A stretch of DNA of 13,869 nt. Origin: Lysobacteraceae bacterium. GTDB taxonomy: Bacteria; Pseudomonadota; Gammaproteobacteria; Xanthomonadales; Xanthomonadaceae. Below are positions 1 through 9,300 of the stretch, piece by piece (position 1 is the first letter of the stretch; the number at the start of each line of letters is the position of its first letter). The stretch is taken from contig JAIXTZ010000205.1 in assembly GCA_027483745.1 (NCBI GenBank), positions 1 to 13,869 on the forward strand, given 5' to 3'. Under the pieces are notes generated by a model. It searched no databases, was not told where the DNA came from, and saw only the letters and a program-made list of their open reading frames with translations. Both the position numbers and the translations under genes were made by a program.

Positions 1-577
1 GCCACACGTCGAGCTCGGTCCAGTTCGACAGCGGGAACGCGCGGACGCTCTCGCCATTGTGGATGCGGCCGTTGTAGAGGCCCCAGAACTCCGGGCGCTG
101 CGCCTTCGGGTCCCAGCGCTGGTGGACGTCGCGGAACGAGAACAGGCGCTCCTTCGCCCGCGACTTCTCCTCGTCGCGGCGCGCCCCGCCGATGGCGCAG
201 TCGTAGCCGCCGCGCGCCAGGGCCTGGCGCAGGCCCTGCGTGCGCATCACGTCGGTGTGCACCGCCGCGCCGTGGATGAAGGGATTGATGCCGGCTTTCA
301 GCCCCTCTTCGTTGATGTGCACGCGCAGCTCGACGTCGAGGCGCTCGGGCACCTCGTCGCGGAAGGCGTAGGTCTGGCGGAACTCGAAGGTGCTGTCGAT
401 GTGCAGCAGCGGGATCGGCGGGCGCGCGGGGTAGAAGGCCTTCTTCAGCAGGTGCAGCAGCACCGTGCTGTCCTTGCCGATGGAGTACAGCAGCACCGGG
501 TTGCGGAACTGCGCCGCGACCTCGCGGAAGAGGTGCAGGCTCTCCGCTTCGAGGCGGTCGAGGTGGGACAGGGCCAT
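1..577 (-). CDS. cysD: Sulfate adenylyltransferase subunit 2 (CysD), C-terminus cut by window edge
   Basis: CysD is the catalytic subunit of the CysDN ATP sulfurylase, which joins sulfate and ATP to adenosine 5'-phosphosulfate in the cytoplasm, with GTP hydrolysis by CysN. About 192 of the roughly 300 residues usual for the family are present. The N-type ATP pyrophosphatase loop reads YSIGKDST (residues 31-38). Further family blocks are INPFIHG (97-103), [15 protein letters not shown] (130-144), and RWDPK plus SNWTELDVW near the cut end (residue 192). The ATG at 575-577 gives an N-terminus ([13 protein letters not shown]) that aligns with E. coli CysD. The gene follows benE on the same strand after 92 nt and runs out of the window. 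A cysN or cysNC gene is expected next but is not visible. Its divergence from cysJIH suggests common sulfur control; no CysB site was identified. The identification is very secure. Confidence 0.96.
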   Translation of the reverse strand, partial: MALSHLDRLEAESLHLFREVAAQFRNPVLLYSIGKDSTVLLHLLKKAFYPARPPIPLLHIDSTFEFRQTYAFRDEVPERLDVELRVHINEEGLKAGINPFIHGAAVHTDVMRTQGLRQALARGGYDCAIGGARRDEEKSRAKERLFSFRDVHQRWDPKAQRPEFWGLYNGRIHNGESVRAFPLSNWTELDVW

Positions 578-598
578 GGCGGCGTCGAATGCGCTGGA

Positions 599-610
599 GG
601 GGCGAGCCCC
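599..610 (-). other. Small GC hairpin in the cysD leader
   Basis: A GGGG/CCCC inverted repeat with a four-base centre lies 21 nt upstream of the cysD ATG, within the 92-nt benE-cysD gap. Read on the minus strand it could fold just ahead of the ribosome-binding region, where no clear Shine-Dalgarno sequence is visible. The stem is short and could be chance in such GC-rich DNA. Any regulatory role is inference. Confidence 0.2.
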
Positions 611-642
611 GATGGCCGGCAGTATCGAAATGCCACCGCGCG

Positions 643-660
643 CGCCGGAAATGCCCGGCG
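643..660 (-). other. Hairpin just after benE
   Basis: A perfect 6-bp inverted repeat (cgccgg / ccggcg) flanks a 6-nt loop and begins about 10 nt after the TAG stop of benE. On the minus strand it is not followed by a T-tract, so it does not look like a standard intrinsic terminator. It may protect or process the benE 3' end, or partly end transcription before cysD. It could also be chance in GC-rich DNA. Confidence 0.25.
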
Positions 661-669
661 TGCATGACG

Positions 670-1869
670 CTATGCCCGGCGCAGCACCACCAGGGCCAGC
701 CCGCCCGCCACCACGCCCCAGAACGCGCTGCCGACGCCGGCCAGGGTGACGCCGCTCAAGGTGACGAGGAAGGTGATGAGCGCGGCCTCGCGATCCGTCT
801 CGTCCTTCAGCGCCGCGTGCAGCGAGCCGCCGATGGTGCCGAGCAGGGCGATGCCGGCGATCGCCGCGACGAAGGCCTTGGGGAAGGCCAGCAGCACGCC
901 GGCCACCGCGCCGCCGAACAGGCCGATGCCGATGTAGATCGCGCCGCAGGCCATGGCGGCCACGTAGCGGCGGCCGGGGTCCGCATGCGCTTCGCGCCCC
1001 ATGGCGATGGCCGCGGTGATGGCCGAGAGGTTCAGGGCGAAGGCGCCGAACGGCGCCAGCAGCAGGGTGGCCGCGCCGGTCATCGTGATCAGCCGGGAGA
1101 TCGGCAGGTCGTAGCCGGCAGCGCGGATGGCGGCCACGCCCGGCAGGTTCTGCGAGGCCATGGTGACGATGAACAGCGGCAGGCCCAGGCTGATGAGGGC
1201 GGCGATTCGCCATTCGGGCTCGACGAAGCTCGGCACCACGAGCGCCGCATCAATGCGCGGAAAGCGCATCTGCCCCTGCGCCACGCAGAGGGCGAGGCCG
1301 ACGGCCAGCACGAGGAGCACGGCGTAGCGCGGCGTCCAGCGGCGGCCAACCAGGTAGGTCACCAGCATCGCCACCACCAGCAGCGGAGCCTCGCCAGCGG
1401 CGTCGAAGGCCTGGAGCCCGAAGCGCGCGAGCACGCCGGCCAGCAGCGCCGAGGCGATCGCCATCGGGATGCGGTCCATCAGTTTCGCGAACAGCCCCGT
1501 GGTGCCCGCGAGGAGGATCAGCGCACCGGAGACGAGGAACGCCCCCGTCGCTTCGGCCAGCGAGAAGCCTCCGGCCGCGGCCCCGGCGGCGAGCACGGCG
1601 GCGCCGGGCGTCGACCACGCCACCATGACCGGTTTCCGCAAGACCCACGAGGGCAGCAGGCTGCACAGGCCCATGCCGAGCCCGAGCGCCCACATCCACG
1701 AGGCCAGCTGGGCCGTCGTGGCGCCCAGCGCGGTCGCGGCCTGGAAGACGATCGCGACAGAACTGGTAAAGCCCACCAGCACGGCCACGAAGCCGGCCGC
1801 GAGCGCGGAGGGTGAGGCGTCGGCGAGGAGGCGCCGAGGCGCGGGGGCGGGCGGGGTGTCGGCAGGCAT
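670..1869 (-). CDS. BenE/YdcO-family membrane transporter
   Basis: This is an inner-membrane secondary transporter of the BenE family, named after the Acinetobacter benzoate/H+ symporter; the substrate here is not known. The protein is 399 residues, close to the 390-400 of the family, and almost wholly hydrophobic, with about 11-12 likely membrane segments. Two family blocks are visible: [11 protein letters not shown] (residues 81-91), in the broken-helix region of the fold, and MASQNLPG (237-244). The start at 1867-1869 was chosen because it fits the family length; an in-frame ATG at 1894-1896 adds nine residues of unlikely sequence. Neither start has a good Shine-Dalgarno sequence. It lies between the divergent cysJIH operon and cysD, in the same direction as cysD. 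No benzoate catabolic genes are visible nearby, so the name may mislead about substrate. The family is sure; transport of a sulfur compound is only a hypothesis. Confidence 0.9.
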   Translation of the reverse strand: MPADTPPAPAPRRLLADASPSALAAGFVAVLVGFTSSVAIVFQAATALGATTAQLASWMWALGLGMGLCSLLPSWVLRKPVMVAWSTPGAAVLAAGAAAGGFSLAEATGAFLVSGALILLAGTTGLFAKLMDRIPMAIASALLAGVLARFGLQAFDAAGEAPLLVVAMLVTYLVGRRWTPRYAVLLVLAVGLALCVAQGQMRFPRIDAALVVPSFVEPEWRIAALISLGLPLFIVTMASQNLPGVAAIRAAGYDLPISRLITMTGAATLLLAPFGAFALNLSAITAAIAMGREAHADPGRRYVAAMACGAIYIGIGLFGGAVAGVLLAFPKAFVAAIAGIALLGTIGGSLHAALKDETDREAALITFLVTLSGVTLAGVGSAFWGVVAGGLALVVLRRA

Positions 1870-1990
1870 GGGCCGAGGATAGCCCCGCGGGCACATGCGC
1901 CGGGGTTATCACCGTATGCCGGGTTTCGCTTTCCGGCGTGGCTGGGGCGGGAACCAGACTGCCCCCTCGCTCTGGCCCACTGGCGCGCCC
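1870..1990. promoter_or_regulatory. Divergent intergenic region between benE and cysJ
   Basis: This 121-nt gap separates the minus-strand benE start from the plus-strand cysJ start and must hold the promoters of both units unless they lie within the genes. The only AT-rich patch is around 1905-1916 (gttatcaccgta). On the minus strand it offers GATAAC (1905-1910) as a weak -10 candidate for benE, without a recognisable -35. No clear plus-strand promoter, CysB operator or ribosome-binding site for cysJ could be identified by eye. Confidence 0.4.
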
Positions 1991-3865
1991 ATGTCGCTTC
2001 CGCTGTCGTCTCCTTCGCCCGCCTCCCCGCTGCCGCTCGATGCCGAGCGCCGCGCGCTGCTGCAGCGCCTGACGGACGGGCTCGATCCGGCCACCCTGTG
2101 GTGGGTGTCGGGCTACCTCGCCGGTTTGGCCACGCCGCAAGCGCGCGCCGCCGACGGCGTGCTGGCCGGTGCCACCGCCCTGCCCGGCCTGCCCGCGGCC
2201 CTCGCCCCGGCGACGACCGAGGTCGACACGCTCACCATCGTCTACGGCAGCCAGACCGGCAATGCGAAGCGCGCGGCCGAATCCTTGCTGTCGGAAGCCG
2301 GTGCGCAAGGCCTGAAGGCCCGACTGCTGCGCGCCGACGCCTACCCGCTGGCCGAACTGAAGCGCGAAACGCAGCTGATCGTCGTCATCAGCACGCAGGG
2401 CGACGGCGACCCGCCGGATGACGCCCGCGGCTTCGTCGAGCACCTCGTCGGCCGCCGCGCGCCCAAGCTCGAGGGCCTGCGCTTCGCGGTGCTGGGGCTC
2501 GGCGATTCGAGCTATGCGAAGTTCTGCGAGATCGGTCGCGTGCTGGACGCGCGCTTGGCCGAGCTCGGCGGCACCCGCCTCGCTGCGCTGGGCGAAGCCG
2601 ATGTCGACATCGACACCATCGCGGTGCCGTGGCGTGCGGACGTGCTGCGCGCGCTGGAGGCGCTGCGGCCGGCATCGAAGACCGGAACACCCGATACGCC
2701 GGACCTGCGCGCTGCCCTCGTCGGGAGCGGCGCATCGCCCGCGCTGGCGAGCAACGCCGCCACCCGCGAGGCCCCGGTAGCCGCCGAACTGCTGGCCAAC
2801 ACGCGGCTCACCGGACGCGGCAGCGACCGCGACACCCGCCATATCGAGTTCGCCATCGATCCCGCCACGCTCGACTACGCGCCCGGCGACGCCGCGGGCG
2901 TGTGGCCGGTGCAGGCCCCGGCGCTGGTCGAGGCGATCCTCGAAGCGGCCGGCCTCGATGGCGACGCCGTGGTGGATCTCGACGGCACGGCTCTGCCGCT
3001 GCGTCGTTGGCTGGGCGAGCGCCGCGAGCTCACGCGCCTGAATCGCCCGCTGCTCAAGGCCCACGCGGAACGCAGTGACAGCGCGCGCCTCGCGGCCGCG
3101 CTCGCTGATGCGGGTGAGAGTGCCGCCCTGTTGCAACGCACGCCGCTGCTCGACCTGCTGGCCGAGCACCCGGCGTCTTGGACGGCCGACGATCTGATCC
3201 GTTCGCTGCGCCCGCTGGCCCCGCGGCTCTACTCCATCGCCTCCAGCCGCGAGGCCGTCGGCGACGAGCTGCACCTCACCGTGGGCCACGAAGTCTTCGA
3301 AGGCCGCGACGGCCTGCGCTACGGCGCGGCCTCGCATTACCTCGCGACGCTCAAGGAAGGCGACACCGCCCGGCTCTTCATCGAACGCAACGAACGCTTC
3401 CGCCTGCCTACCGATGCCTCGCGCGACGTGATCATGATCGGCCCCGGCACCGGCGTGGCCCCCTTCCGCGGCTTCGTGCAGCACCGCACTGCCTCGGGTG
3501 CGAGCGGCCGGAACTGGCTGGTGTTCGGCAACCCGCACTTCCGCAGCGATTTCCTCTACCAGGTGGAATGGCAGAAGGCGCTCAAGGCCGGCCAGCTGCA
3601 TCGCCTCGACCTCGCGTTCTCGCGCGATGGCGCCAGCAAGACCTACGTGCAGCACCGGATCGAAGAGCAAGGCGCCGAGCTCTGGCGCTGGCTGCAGGAC
3701 GGCGCACACCTCTACGTCTGCGGCGACGCCACGCGCATGGCCAAGGACGTGCACGCCACCCTGCTCGCCATCGCGCAGCAGCACGGCGGCCTCGATCGTG
3801 ATGCCGCCGCCGACTACTTCACCGGGCTGGAACGCACCGCCCGCTACGCCCGGGACGTTTACTGA
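1991..3865 (+). CDS. cysJ: Sulfite reductase [NADPH] flavoprotein alpha-component
   Basis: CysJ carries electrons from NADPH through FAD and FMN to the CysI hemoprotein, which reduces sulfite to sulfide. The protein is 624 residues (E. coli 599). It starts with about 75 residues of leader and helix, then a flavodoxin domain (about 80-220) with FMN loops YGSQTGN (85-91) and [15 protein letters not shown]-binding region with RLYSIASS (412-419) follows. The NADPH domain has [12 protein letters not shown] (from 483) and [13 protein letters not shown], and the C-terminus is RYARDVY, with the terminal Tyr that stacks on FAD in this family. The start at 1991 is preferred: in-frame starts at 1895 and 1916 would add arginine/tryptophan-rich sequence unlike the family. 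No Shine-Dalgarno sequence precedes it. Its TGA overlaps the cysI ATG (TGATG), so the two are probably translationally coupled. First gene of cysJIH. Confidence 0.96.
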   Translation: MSLPLSSPSPASPLPLDAERRALLQRLTDGLDPATLWWVSGYLAGLATPQARAADGVLAGATALPGLPAALAPATTEVDTLTIVYGSQTGNAKRAAESLLSEAGAQGLKARLLRADAYPLAELKRETQLIVVISTQGDGDPPDDARGFVEHLVGRRAPKLEGLRFAVLGLGDSSYAKFCEIGRVLDARLAELGGTRLAALGEADVDIDTIAVPWRADVLRALEALRPASKTGTPDTPDLRAALVGSGASPALASNAATREAPVAAELLANTRLTGRGSDRDTRHIEFAIDPATLDYAPGDAAGVWPVQAPALVEAILEAAGLDGDAVVDLDGTALPLRRWLGERRELTRLNRPLLKAHAERSDSARLAAALADAGESAALLQRTPLLDLLAEHPASWTADDLIRSLRPLAPRLYSIASSREAVGDELHLTVGHEVFEGRDGLRYGAASHYLATLKEGDTARLFIERNERFRLPTDASRDVIMIGPGTGVAPFRGFVQHRTASGASGRNWLVFGNPHFRSDFLYQVEWQKALKAGQLHRLDLAFSRDGASKTYVQHRIEEQGAELWRWLQDGAHLYVCGDATRMAKDVHATLLAIAQQHGGLDRDAAADYFTGLERTARYARDVY

Positions 3866-5562
3866 TGGCCACGCATTCCGTCGAAGACATCAAGCGCCAG
3901 AGCGCCGGCCTGCGCGGCACGCTCGAGGCCAGCCTCGCTGATCCGATCACCGGCGCCCTACGCGACGACGACCAGATCCTCATCAAGTACCACGGCAGCT
4001 ACCAGCAGGACGACCGCGACCTGCGCGAAGAGCGCCGCGTCGCCAAGCTGGAGCCCGCCTACAGCTTCATGATCCGCACCCGCACGCCGGGCGGCGTGCT
4101 CACGCCCACGCAGTGGCTGAAACTCGATGGCGTGGCGAACGACTTTGCCGAGCGCGGACTGCGCATCACCACGCGCCAGGCCGTGCAGTTCCACGGCGTC
4201 ATCAAGCGCGAGCTGAAGGCCACGATGAAGGCCATCAATGCCGCCTTGATCGACACGCTGGCCGCCTGCGGCGACGTCAACCGCAACGTGGCCGTCGCGG
4301 CGAACCCGCAGGTCTCGGCGGCGCATGCCACGGTGTACGCACAGGCGGCCGCACTCTCCGAGCACCTGCTGCCGAACACCCGCGCCTACTACGAGATCTG
4401 GCTGGACGAGGAACGCGTGGCGGGCGGCGACCCCGCGGCCGAGCCGATCTATGGCAGCACCTACCTGCCGCGCAAGTTCAAGATCGGCTTCGCCATCCCG
4501 CCGACCAACGATGTCGACGTGTTCGCGCAAGACCTCGGCTTCGTCGCCCACCTCGAGGGCGACGTGCTCACCGGTTACACGGTGCTCGTCGGCGGTGGCA
4601 TGGGCAGCACGCACGGCGACGCCGAGACCTACCCGCGCCTCGCCGACCCGCTGGGCTTCATCACGCCCGAGCAGCTGATCCCGGTCGCCACCGCCGTCGT
4701 CACCGCGCAGCGCGACCTCGGCAACCGCACCGTGCGCAAGCACGCGCGGCTCAAGTACACGATCGACCGCGTCGGGCTCGACGCCTTCCGCGCCGAGGTG
4801 GAGCAGCGCAGCGGCGTCACCCTCGCACCGCCGAAGCCGCTGGCCTTCACCCACAACGGCGACCGCTTCGGCTGGGTCGAGGGCGAGGACGGCCGCGCGC
4901 ACCTCACGCTGCGCATCACGGCGGGCCGCGTGCAGGACGGCGACGCCGGGCTGTGGCAGACCGGCCTGCGCGCCGTCGCGCAGGCCCTGCTGGAGGCCGG
5001 GGAAGGCGAATTCCGCCTGACGCCGAACCAGAACCTCGTCATCGCCGGGCTGTCGCCGGCCGGGCGCGCGAGCGTCGACGCGCTGGTGACGACCTATGGG
5101 CTCGACCAGTTCCGCCGCGCCAAGCCGCTCGCCTTGAACGCGCTCGCCTGCGTGGCGCTGCCCACCTGCGCGCTGGCCATGGCCGAGGCCGAGCGCTACC
5201 TGCCCGCCTTCCTCGAACGCGTGCAGGCGCTGCTGGATCGCCACGGGGTGAACGAGGCCGACATCCACCTGCGCATCAGCGGCTGCCCCAACGGCTGCTC
5301 GCGGCCCTTCCTCGGCGAAATCGCACTCGTCGGCAAAGCACCCGGCCGCTACAACCTGATGCTCGGCGCCGACCACCGCGGCGCGCGCCTGAACGCGCTG
5401 TACCGCGAGAACGTCGACGAAGCGCAGATCCTCGGCGCCCTCGAGCCGCTGATCGCCGCCTATGCCGCAGACCGCCGCGCGGACGAACGCTTCGGCGACT
5501 TCCTCGTGCGCACCGGCGTCGTCGCGCCGAGGCCGGGCCCGATCCCGCTGGTGCTGGCATGA
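3865..5562 (+). CDS. cysI: Sulfite reductase [NADPH] hemoprotein beta-component
   Basis: CysI is the siroheme and [4Fe-4S] subunit of assimilatory sulfite reductase and catalyses the six-electron reduction of sulfite to sulfide. The protein is 565 residues (E. coli 570) and aligns along its full length. The four cysteines that bind the cluster and the siroheme iron are present as C429-X5-C435 ([12 protein letters not shown]) and C474-X3-C478 ([11 protein letters not shown]). The sulfite pocket is supported by MIRTRTPGG (R71) and PRKFK (K204, K206), inferred equivalents of E. coli R83, K215 and K217. Other blocks are [26 protein letters not shown] and [12 protein letters not shown]. It starts inside the cysJ stop and ends in ATGA with cysH, so all three genes should be on one mRNA. 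No missing residues or frameshift were seen. Confidence 0.97.
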   Translation: MATHSVEDIKRQSAGLRGTLEASLADPITGALRDDDQILIKYHGSYQQDDRDLREERRVAKLEPAYSFMIRTRTPGGVLTPTQWLKLDGVANDFAERGLRITTRQAVQFHGVIKRELKATMKAINAALIDTLAACGDVNRNVAVAANPQVSAAHATVYAQAAALSEHLLPNTRAYYEIWLDEERVAGGDPAAEPIYGSTYLPRKFKIGFAIPPTNDVDVFAQDLGFVAHLEGDVLTGYTVLVGGGMGSTHGDAETYPRLADPLGFITPEQLIPVATAVVTAQRDLGNRTVRKHARLKYTIDRVGLDAFRAEVEQRSGVTLAPPKPLAFTHNGDRFGWVEGEDGRAHLTLRITAGRVQDGDAGLWQTGLRAVAQALLEAGEGEFRLTPNQNLVIAGLSPAGRASVDALVTTYGLDQFRRAKPLALNALACVALPTCALAMAEAERYLPAFLERVQALLDRHGVNEADIHLRISGCPNGCSRPFLGEIALVGKAPGRYNLMLGADHRGARLNALYRENVDEAQILGALEPLIAAYAADRRADERFGDFLVRTGVVAPRPGPIPLVLA

Positions 5563-6344
5563 GCGCGGATGGCGCGGCGTCAACCCTGGCCGAAGCGTCG
5601 CGGCACGCCCCGGCCACGCTGGCCGAGGCCTGGGCCGACGACGTCGCACTCGAGGCGCTCAACACCTGGCTCGAATCGCTCGACACCGATGCGCGACTCG
5701 CGTGGGCGCTCGCGAACGCACCGGGCCGCGCCGTGCTGTCCACCAGCTTCGGCGCGCAGTCGGCTGCCGTGCTGCACCTCGTCACCCGACAGGCGCCCGA
5801 CCTCCCCGTCGTGCTCGTCGACACCGGCTACCTGTTCCCCGAGACCTACCGCTTCGCCGACGACCTCACCCGCCGCCTCGCGCTGAACCTCCACGTCGCG
5901 CGCGCCGAAGAGTCGTCCGCCTGGTTCGAAGCCCGGCACGGGAAGCTCTGGGAGCAGGGTCTCGACGGCATCGAACGCTACAACCGGCTGCGCAAGGTCG
6001 AGCCCATGCAACGTGCGCTCGACGACCTCGGGGCGACGCTGTGGATCGCCGGCCTGCGCCGCAGCCAGGCGGGCACGCGCGAACACCGCCGCGTGCTTGA
6101 GCGCGCCGGCACGCGTTGGAAGCTGCACCCGGTCGTCGACTGGACCGATCGCGATGTCGGCGCCTACCTGAAGGCCCACGCCCTCCCCTGGCATCCGCTG
6201 TGGGAGCAGGGCTACGTGTCGATCGGCGATGTGCACACCACGCGACCACTCTCGGCGGACGTCGACGCGGCCGCCACGCGCTTCTTCGGCCTGAAGCGCG
6301 AGTGCGGGCTGCACGAGCCCGCACCCGTCGCCATCGAGAGCTGA
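5559..6344 (+). CDS. cysH: Phosphoadenosine phosphosulfate (PAPS) reductase
   Basis: CysH reduces PAPS to sulfite and 3',5'-ADP using thioredoxin or glutaredoxin. The protein is 261 residues (E. coli 244), with about 25 extra alanine-rich residues at the N-terminus. The PP-loop-like nucleotide site is STSFGAQSA (61-69), followed by [11 protein letters not shown] (87-97), the block around [11 protein letters not shown], and [10 protein letters not shown]. The catalytic motif is KRECGLHE with C249, the only cysteine in the protein. APS reductases carry an extra CC...CXXC set for a [4Fe-4S] cluster; its absence makes this a PAPS-specific enzyme. The ATG at 5559 overlaps the cysI stop (ATGA) and is the obvious start. 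It is the last gene of cysJIH and its TGA directly abuts the stop codon of the convergent gene. Confidence 0.95.
   Translation: MSADGAASTLAEASRHAPATLAEAWADDVALEALNTWLESLDTDARLAWALANAPGRAVLSTSFGAQSAAVLHLVTRQAPDLPVVLVDTGYLFPETYRFADDLTRRLALNLHVARAEESSAWFEARHGKLWEQGLDGIERYNRLRKVEPMQRALDDLGATLWIAGLRRSQAGTREHRRVLERAGTRWKLHPVVDWTDRDVGAYLKAHALPWHPLWEQGYVSIGDVHTTRPLSADVDAAATRFFGLKRECGLHEPAPVAIES
6302..6324. terminator. Strong hairpin at the 3' end of cysH, possible transcript end
   Basis: A perfect 9-bp inverted repeat (gtgcgggct / agcccgcac) surrounds a 5-nt loop. It lies inside the cysH coding sequence, over the catalytic ECGLHEP codons, 17 nt before the cysH stop codon begins. No T-tract follows on either strand, so it is not a textbook intrinsic terminator. 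Because cysH and the convergent gene leave no intergenic space, a structure inside a coding end is where a 3' boundary would have to sit. It could stabilise the cysJIH mRNA or assist Rho-dependent ending. It could also be a by-product of conserved codons plus high GC. Confidence 0.3.
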
Positions 6345-9300
6345 TCAGTTCGCCGCGCAGCCCTGCAGGCCGCCCAGCGGCACCACCGCGTCGTTCACCA
6401 TCCAGTTGCCCGGCGTGCCGTTGGTGAATGCCGCATCCACCGCGATCCGCGACAGCTGGCCGTTCACGAACTCGCGTCGCAGCACGCCCACCGTCGTCCG
6501 CGCCGGCGCGCCGGTCCGCGCGCACAGCGGGCAAACGCCGCGGAGCTGCTGCAGCGGCACGCTGTCGTTGGCGTTGCCCACGCCGCCGCGCTCGGCCACG
6601 AGGAAGCGCGGCACGCCACGCGCGTCGTAGGCGAAAACGAGGTAGAACTCGTAATCGGGGAACAACTGCACCGTGTAGCCGGTGCCTGCCCGGACCGGGT
6701 CGAACCAGTGCCCGCTGGCGTCCACCACCCGGCCACCCATGTTCGGGCAGCCGCGGCCGAAGCGCGTGAACGGCTCAGTACCCAGTTCGCCATCGAGTAA
6801 ATAGGTGAACTGGAACGCGTCTGCGGCCGTCGGCGTAATCGTCGCCCGCCCCACTTCCGTCAGATGGTTGCGGCTGCCGTTCCAGCCCGAGCGGAAGATC
6901 GGCGCACTCCATATCCCGTTCGCCCCCGGCTTCGCGCCCTGCAAGTAGTACCAGACCGGCGCCCCGTCCTGGGTGTACGTGTACCAGAGCCCGGCCCACT
7001 CGCCGCCAGCCGGGTAAACGAACAGCCCGTGGCCCGAACGCGAGGGGTTGAAGTAGCCACCGGGGCGAACCTCCGGTGCCGCGGTCGCGGCGGTCAAGGT
7101 CGCGGTCACCGCGACGGGAGCGTTCGACCCCGAGTTACCCGCCGGGTTATGCAGCACCACGAACCAGCGCGCGGGCGTCGGCGATTGGATGACGACATCC
7201 GTCGTTCCGCCCGAGAGCGTACGATGGATCGCGTTGCTGTCAGGGTCGGGGGCGAAGCCGGGCGATGGGTCGGTCGCCACACTCGGCAAGGGCGCGCGAC
7301 GGAGGCTGATGCCTGCCGGACGCGGCGCGTTGCCCGTCCGGCTGAATGCGAAGCGGAGCTGGTCCGTTCCGGGCGGCACATCGACGAAGATCCGCCGGCG
7401 CTCCTGACCCTCGGGGGGCAGGTGCAGCAAAGCGGTTTCGCCGGATCGCAGCGCGACGGGGCGCACGGTGGTGATCTCGCCGGTCTCACTGGCCTCGCGT
7501 GGAAGATCGATGACGAAGGGCAGGTCGCCGAGAGACTGCCCATCGGCGTCGCGAAGCCGGAGCAAGCCCATCACCCCGTTGTGGAGGGCCGCGGCGTCGT
7601 TACGCCATGAGAGACGCACCGGGAACGCCTCGCCCTCCTCGATGCGTGTCGGTGCGGTCGCGGCGACGCCAGGAAGAGGCGCCAGCCCGTCAACGCCACC
7701 TACGATCAAGCGATAGGCAGCGTCGGAGGGACCGGCGTTCGCCACCCCAAGATTCAGATGACGAGGCCCGCCGGGTGTTTGCGTGAATCGCACCAAGCAG
7801 GTCTCGACCGAACCCGTCGATGCCGACGAGCACAGAGGGTCGGGCTCGTCGATGACTGCCACTTGGTCGCGGTCATAGCGGACATGCAGATCAAGATCGG
7901 ACCCGGGCTCACCCACCAGGTGGACCACGAACGTGCGGACCGTATCGACGCTGACCGACGGCAGGTCCAAGACGGTGGCCCGGGACGTTTCGAAAGAGGA
8001 GGGAAGTCCCCCGATGGCAGCGGCGATACCACGCCGAAATTCTCCTTGGGCAAGGGGGCGTGCGAGAACCTCAACACGCGCGTCGGCGAGGCGGGGCAGC
8101 CCCGAAAACACGATGTCCCGGAAGCCAGACTCCGCACTTGGCGCCCACGCGATCGACGCATCGGGCACCGGCCGGATCGGAATGCCGACCAACGCCGAAA
8201 CACAGGTTTCGCCAGACAGGTCGCATAAGCGGTAGCGCAGGCGATCGACCTGTCCAGCCCGACCCGCCTGCGGCGTGTAGACGATGCGGTCGTCGCTGAG
8301 CGTCGCCGTCCCGCGTGTGTCCACCGCCGCGGTACCCAGCGACGGCAGCTCAACGATCTGCAGGCTGCCACCCGGGAAACGATCGGCGGGCAGCATGTCG
8401 TTGGCGAGGACATCGAGCACGTTGGCCCCCGACAAGGGCGTCACCGGCAGCTGGTCGTGGCGGGCAGCAGGACGGAGATCGACGTCGTCGTTGAGGATCC
8501 GAAGCTCGACGGCAGGGTCGCGGGGCACGAGACCCCTATACCCGGTGAATGTGAGATAGAACCTTCGCTCCGGCTGCCACTCGCCATTCCCGATGCCTTC
8601 GATCCGGACAGTGGCCGAGCGCGTGCCCTCCGCAAAGATCACGCGCTGGCTCAAAGCCCGGTAGTCGTCGCCCTCCACGGCAACGCTACCTGCGCCGACG
8701 AATTGGAACGGGTTGGGAAACTCGAGGTCCGGCGAGCTCACCGTATCGACCATGACTTCGGCACCGCCGGCCGGCGCCGGCTTGTCGAGCGCCAAGGTGA
8801 TCGACCATTCGTCGCCAGTAGCGCCCTCGGCGCGCCTGAGAACGTTGGCCGTACTCGCGCAACACCTTCCCGGCGTCGCATCGGCCACCGTCAGCAGGGC
8901 CGGGCGATCGCCTCGGTCATCGTCGAGGATTTCTACGTCCAAACTCGGCGCACCGGGGACCACTTGGCCTTTCGATAGGAACATGACGCTGAGAACCGAT
9001 GCTGGCGTTGCCACATCGTCGTTACCGAAGGACAGTGCCCATAGGGCAATCCGCTGGCGACGGCCGGCCTCGATTCTTGCCGCGTGCGACAGGACGCCGG
9101 GGCGACCGGTCAGCCCGAGGATCACAGGTGTATACGGAACAGGCCCACCGCCCGACGGGCCCGGCGAGGCCAACAGGACCGGCAGCAGGTAGGAGCGCTG
9201 ATATCCTGCAGGAGATTCATCTGGCCCCTCGACGAGCGTCACCTTCTGCGTGATCGGCAGCGCCTCACGCTCGACGTCGACGACGATGGCGTGAGCACCC

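Noticed and set aside
589..1815. 408-codon open frame on the plus strand opposite the transporter
   Set aside because: The minus-strand frame has clear membrane segments and BenE motifs, while this one is hydrophilic low-complexity sequence.
1895..1990. Earlier in-frame starts for cysJ at 1895 and 1916
   Set aside because: The added residues do not resemble CysJ N-termini and would consume most of the divergent promoter region.
1250..3784. 844-codon open frame on the minus strand
   Set aside because: It is antisense to cysJ and the start of benE, reads as arginine/glycine/glutamine-rich low-complexity protein and has no family motif. Long antisense frames are expected in DNA this rich in G+C.
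4113..5558. Long 5' extension of the cysH reading frame
   Set aside because: The extension overlaps cysI in another frame and is arginine-rich. The protein resembles CysH only after the ATG at 5559, which has the ATGA overlap.
3958..5649. 563-codon open frame on the minus strand
   Set aside because: It is antisense to cysI, which matches its family along its full length. The composition is typical of a codon-shadow frame.
5559..6344. CysH as an APS reductase
   Set aside because: There is one cysteine only, so the iron-sulfur cluster ligands of APS reductases are missing.
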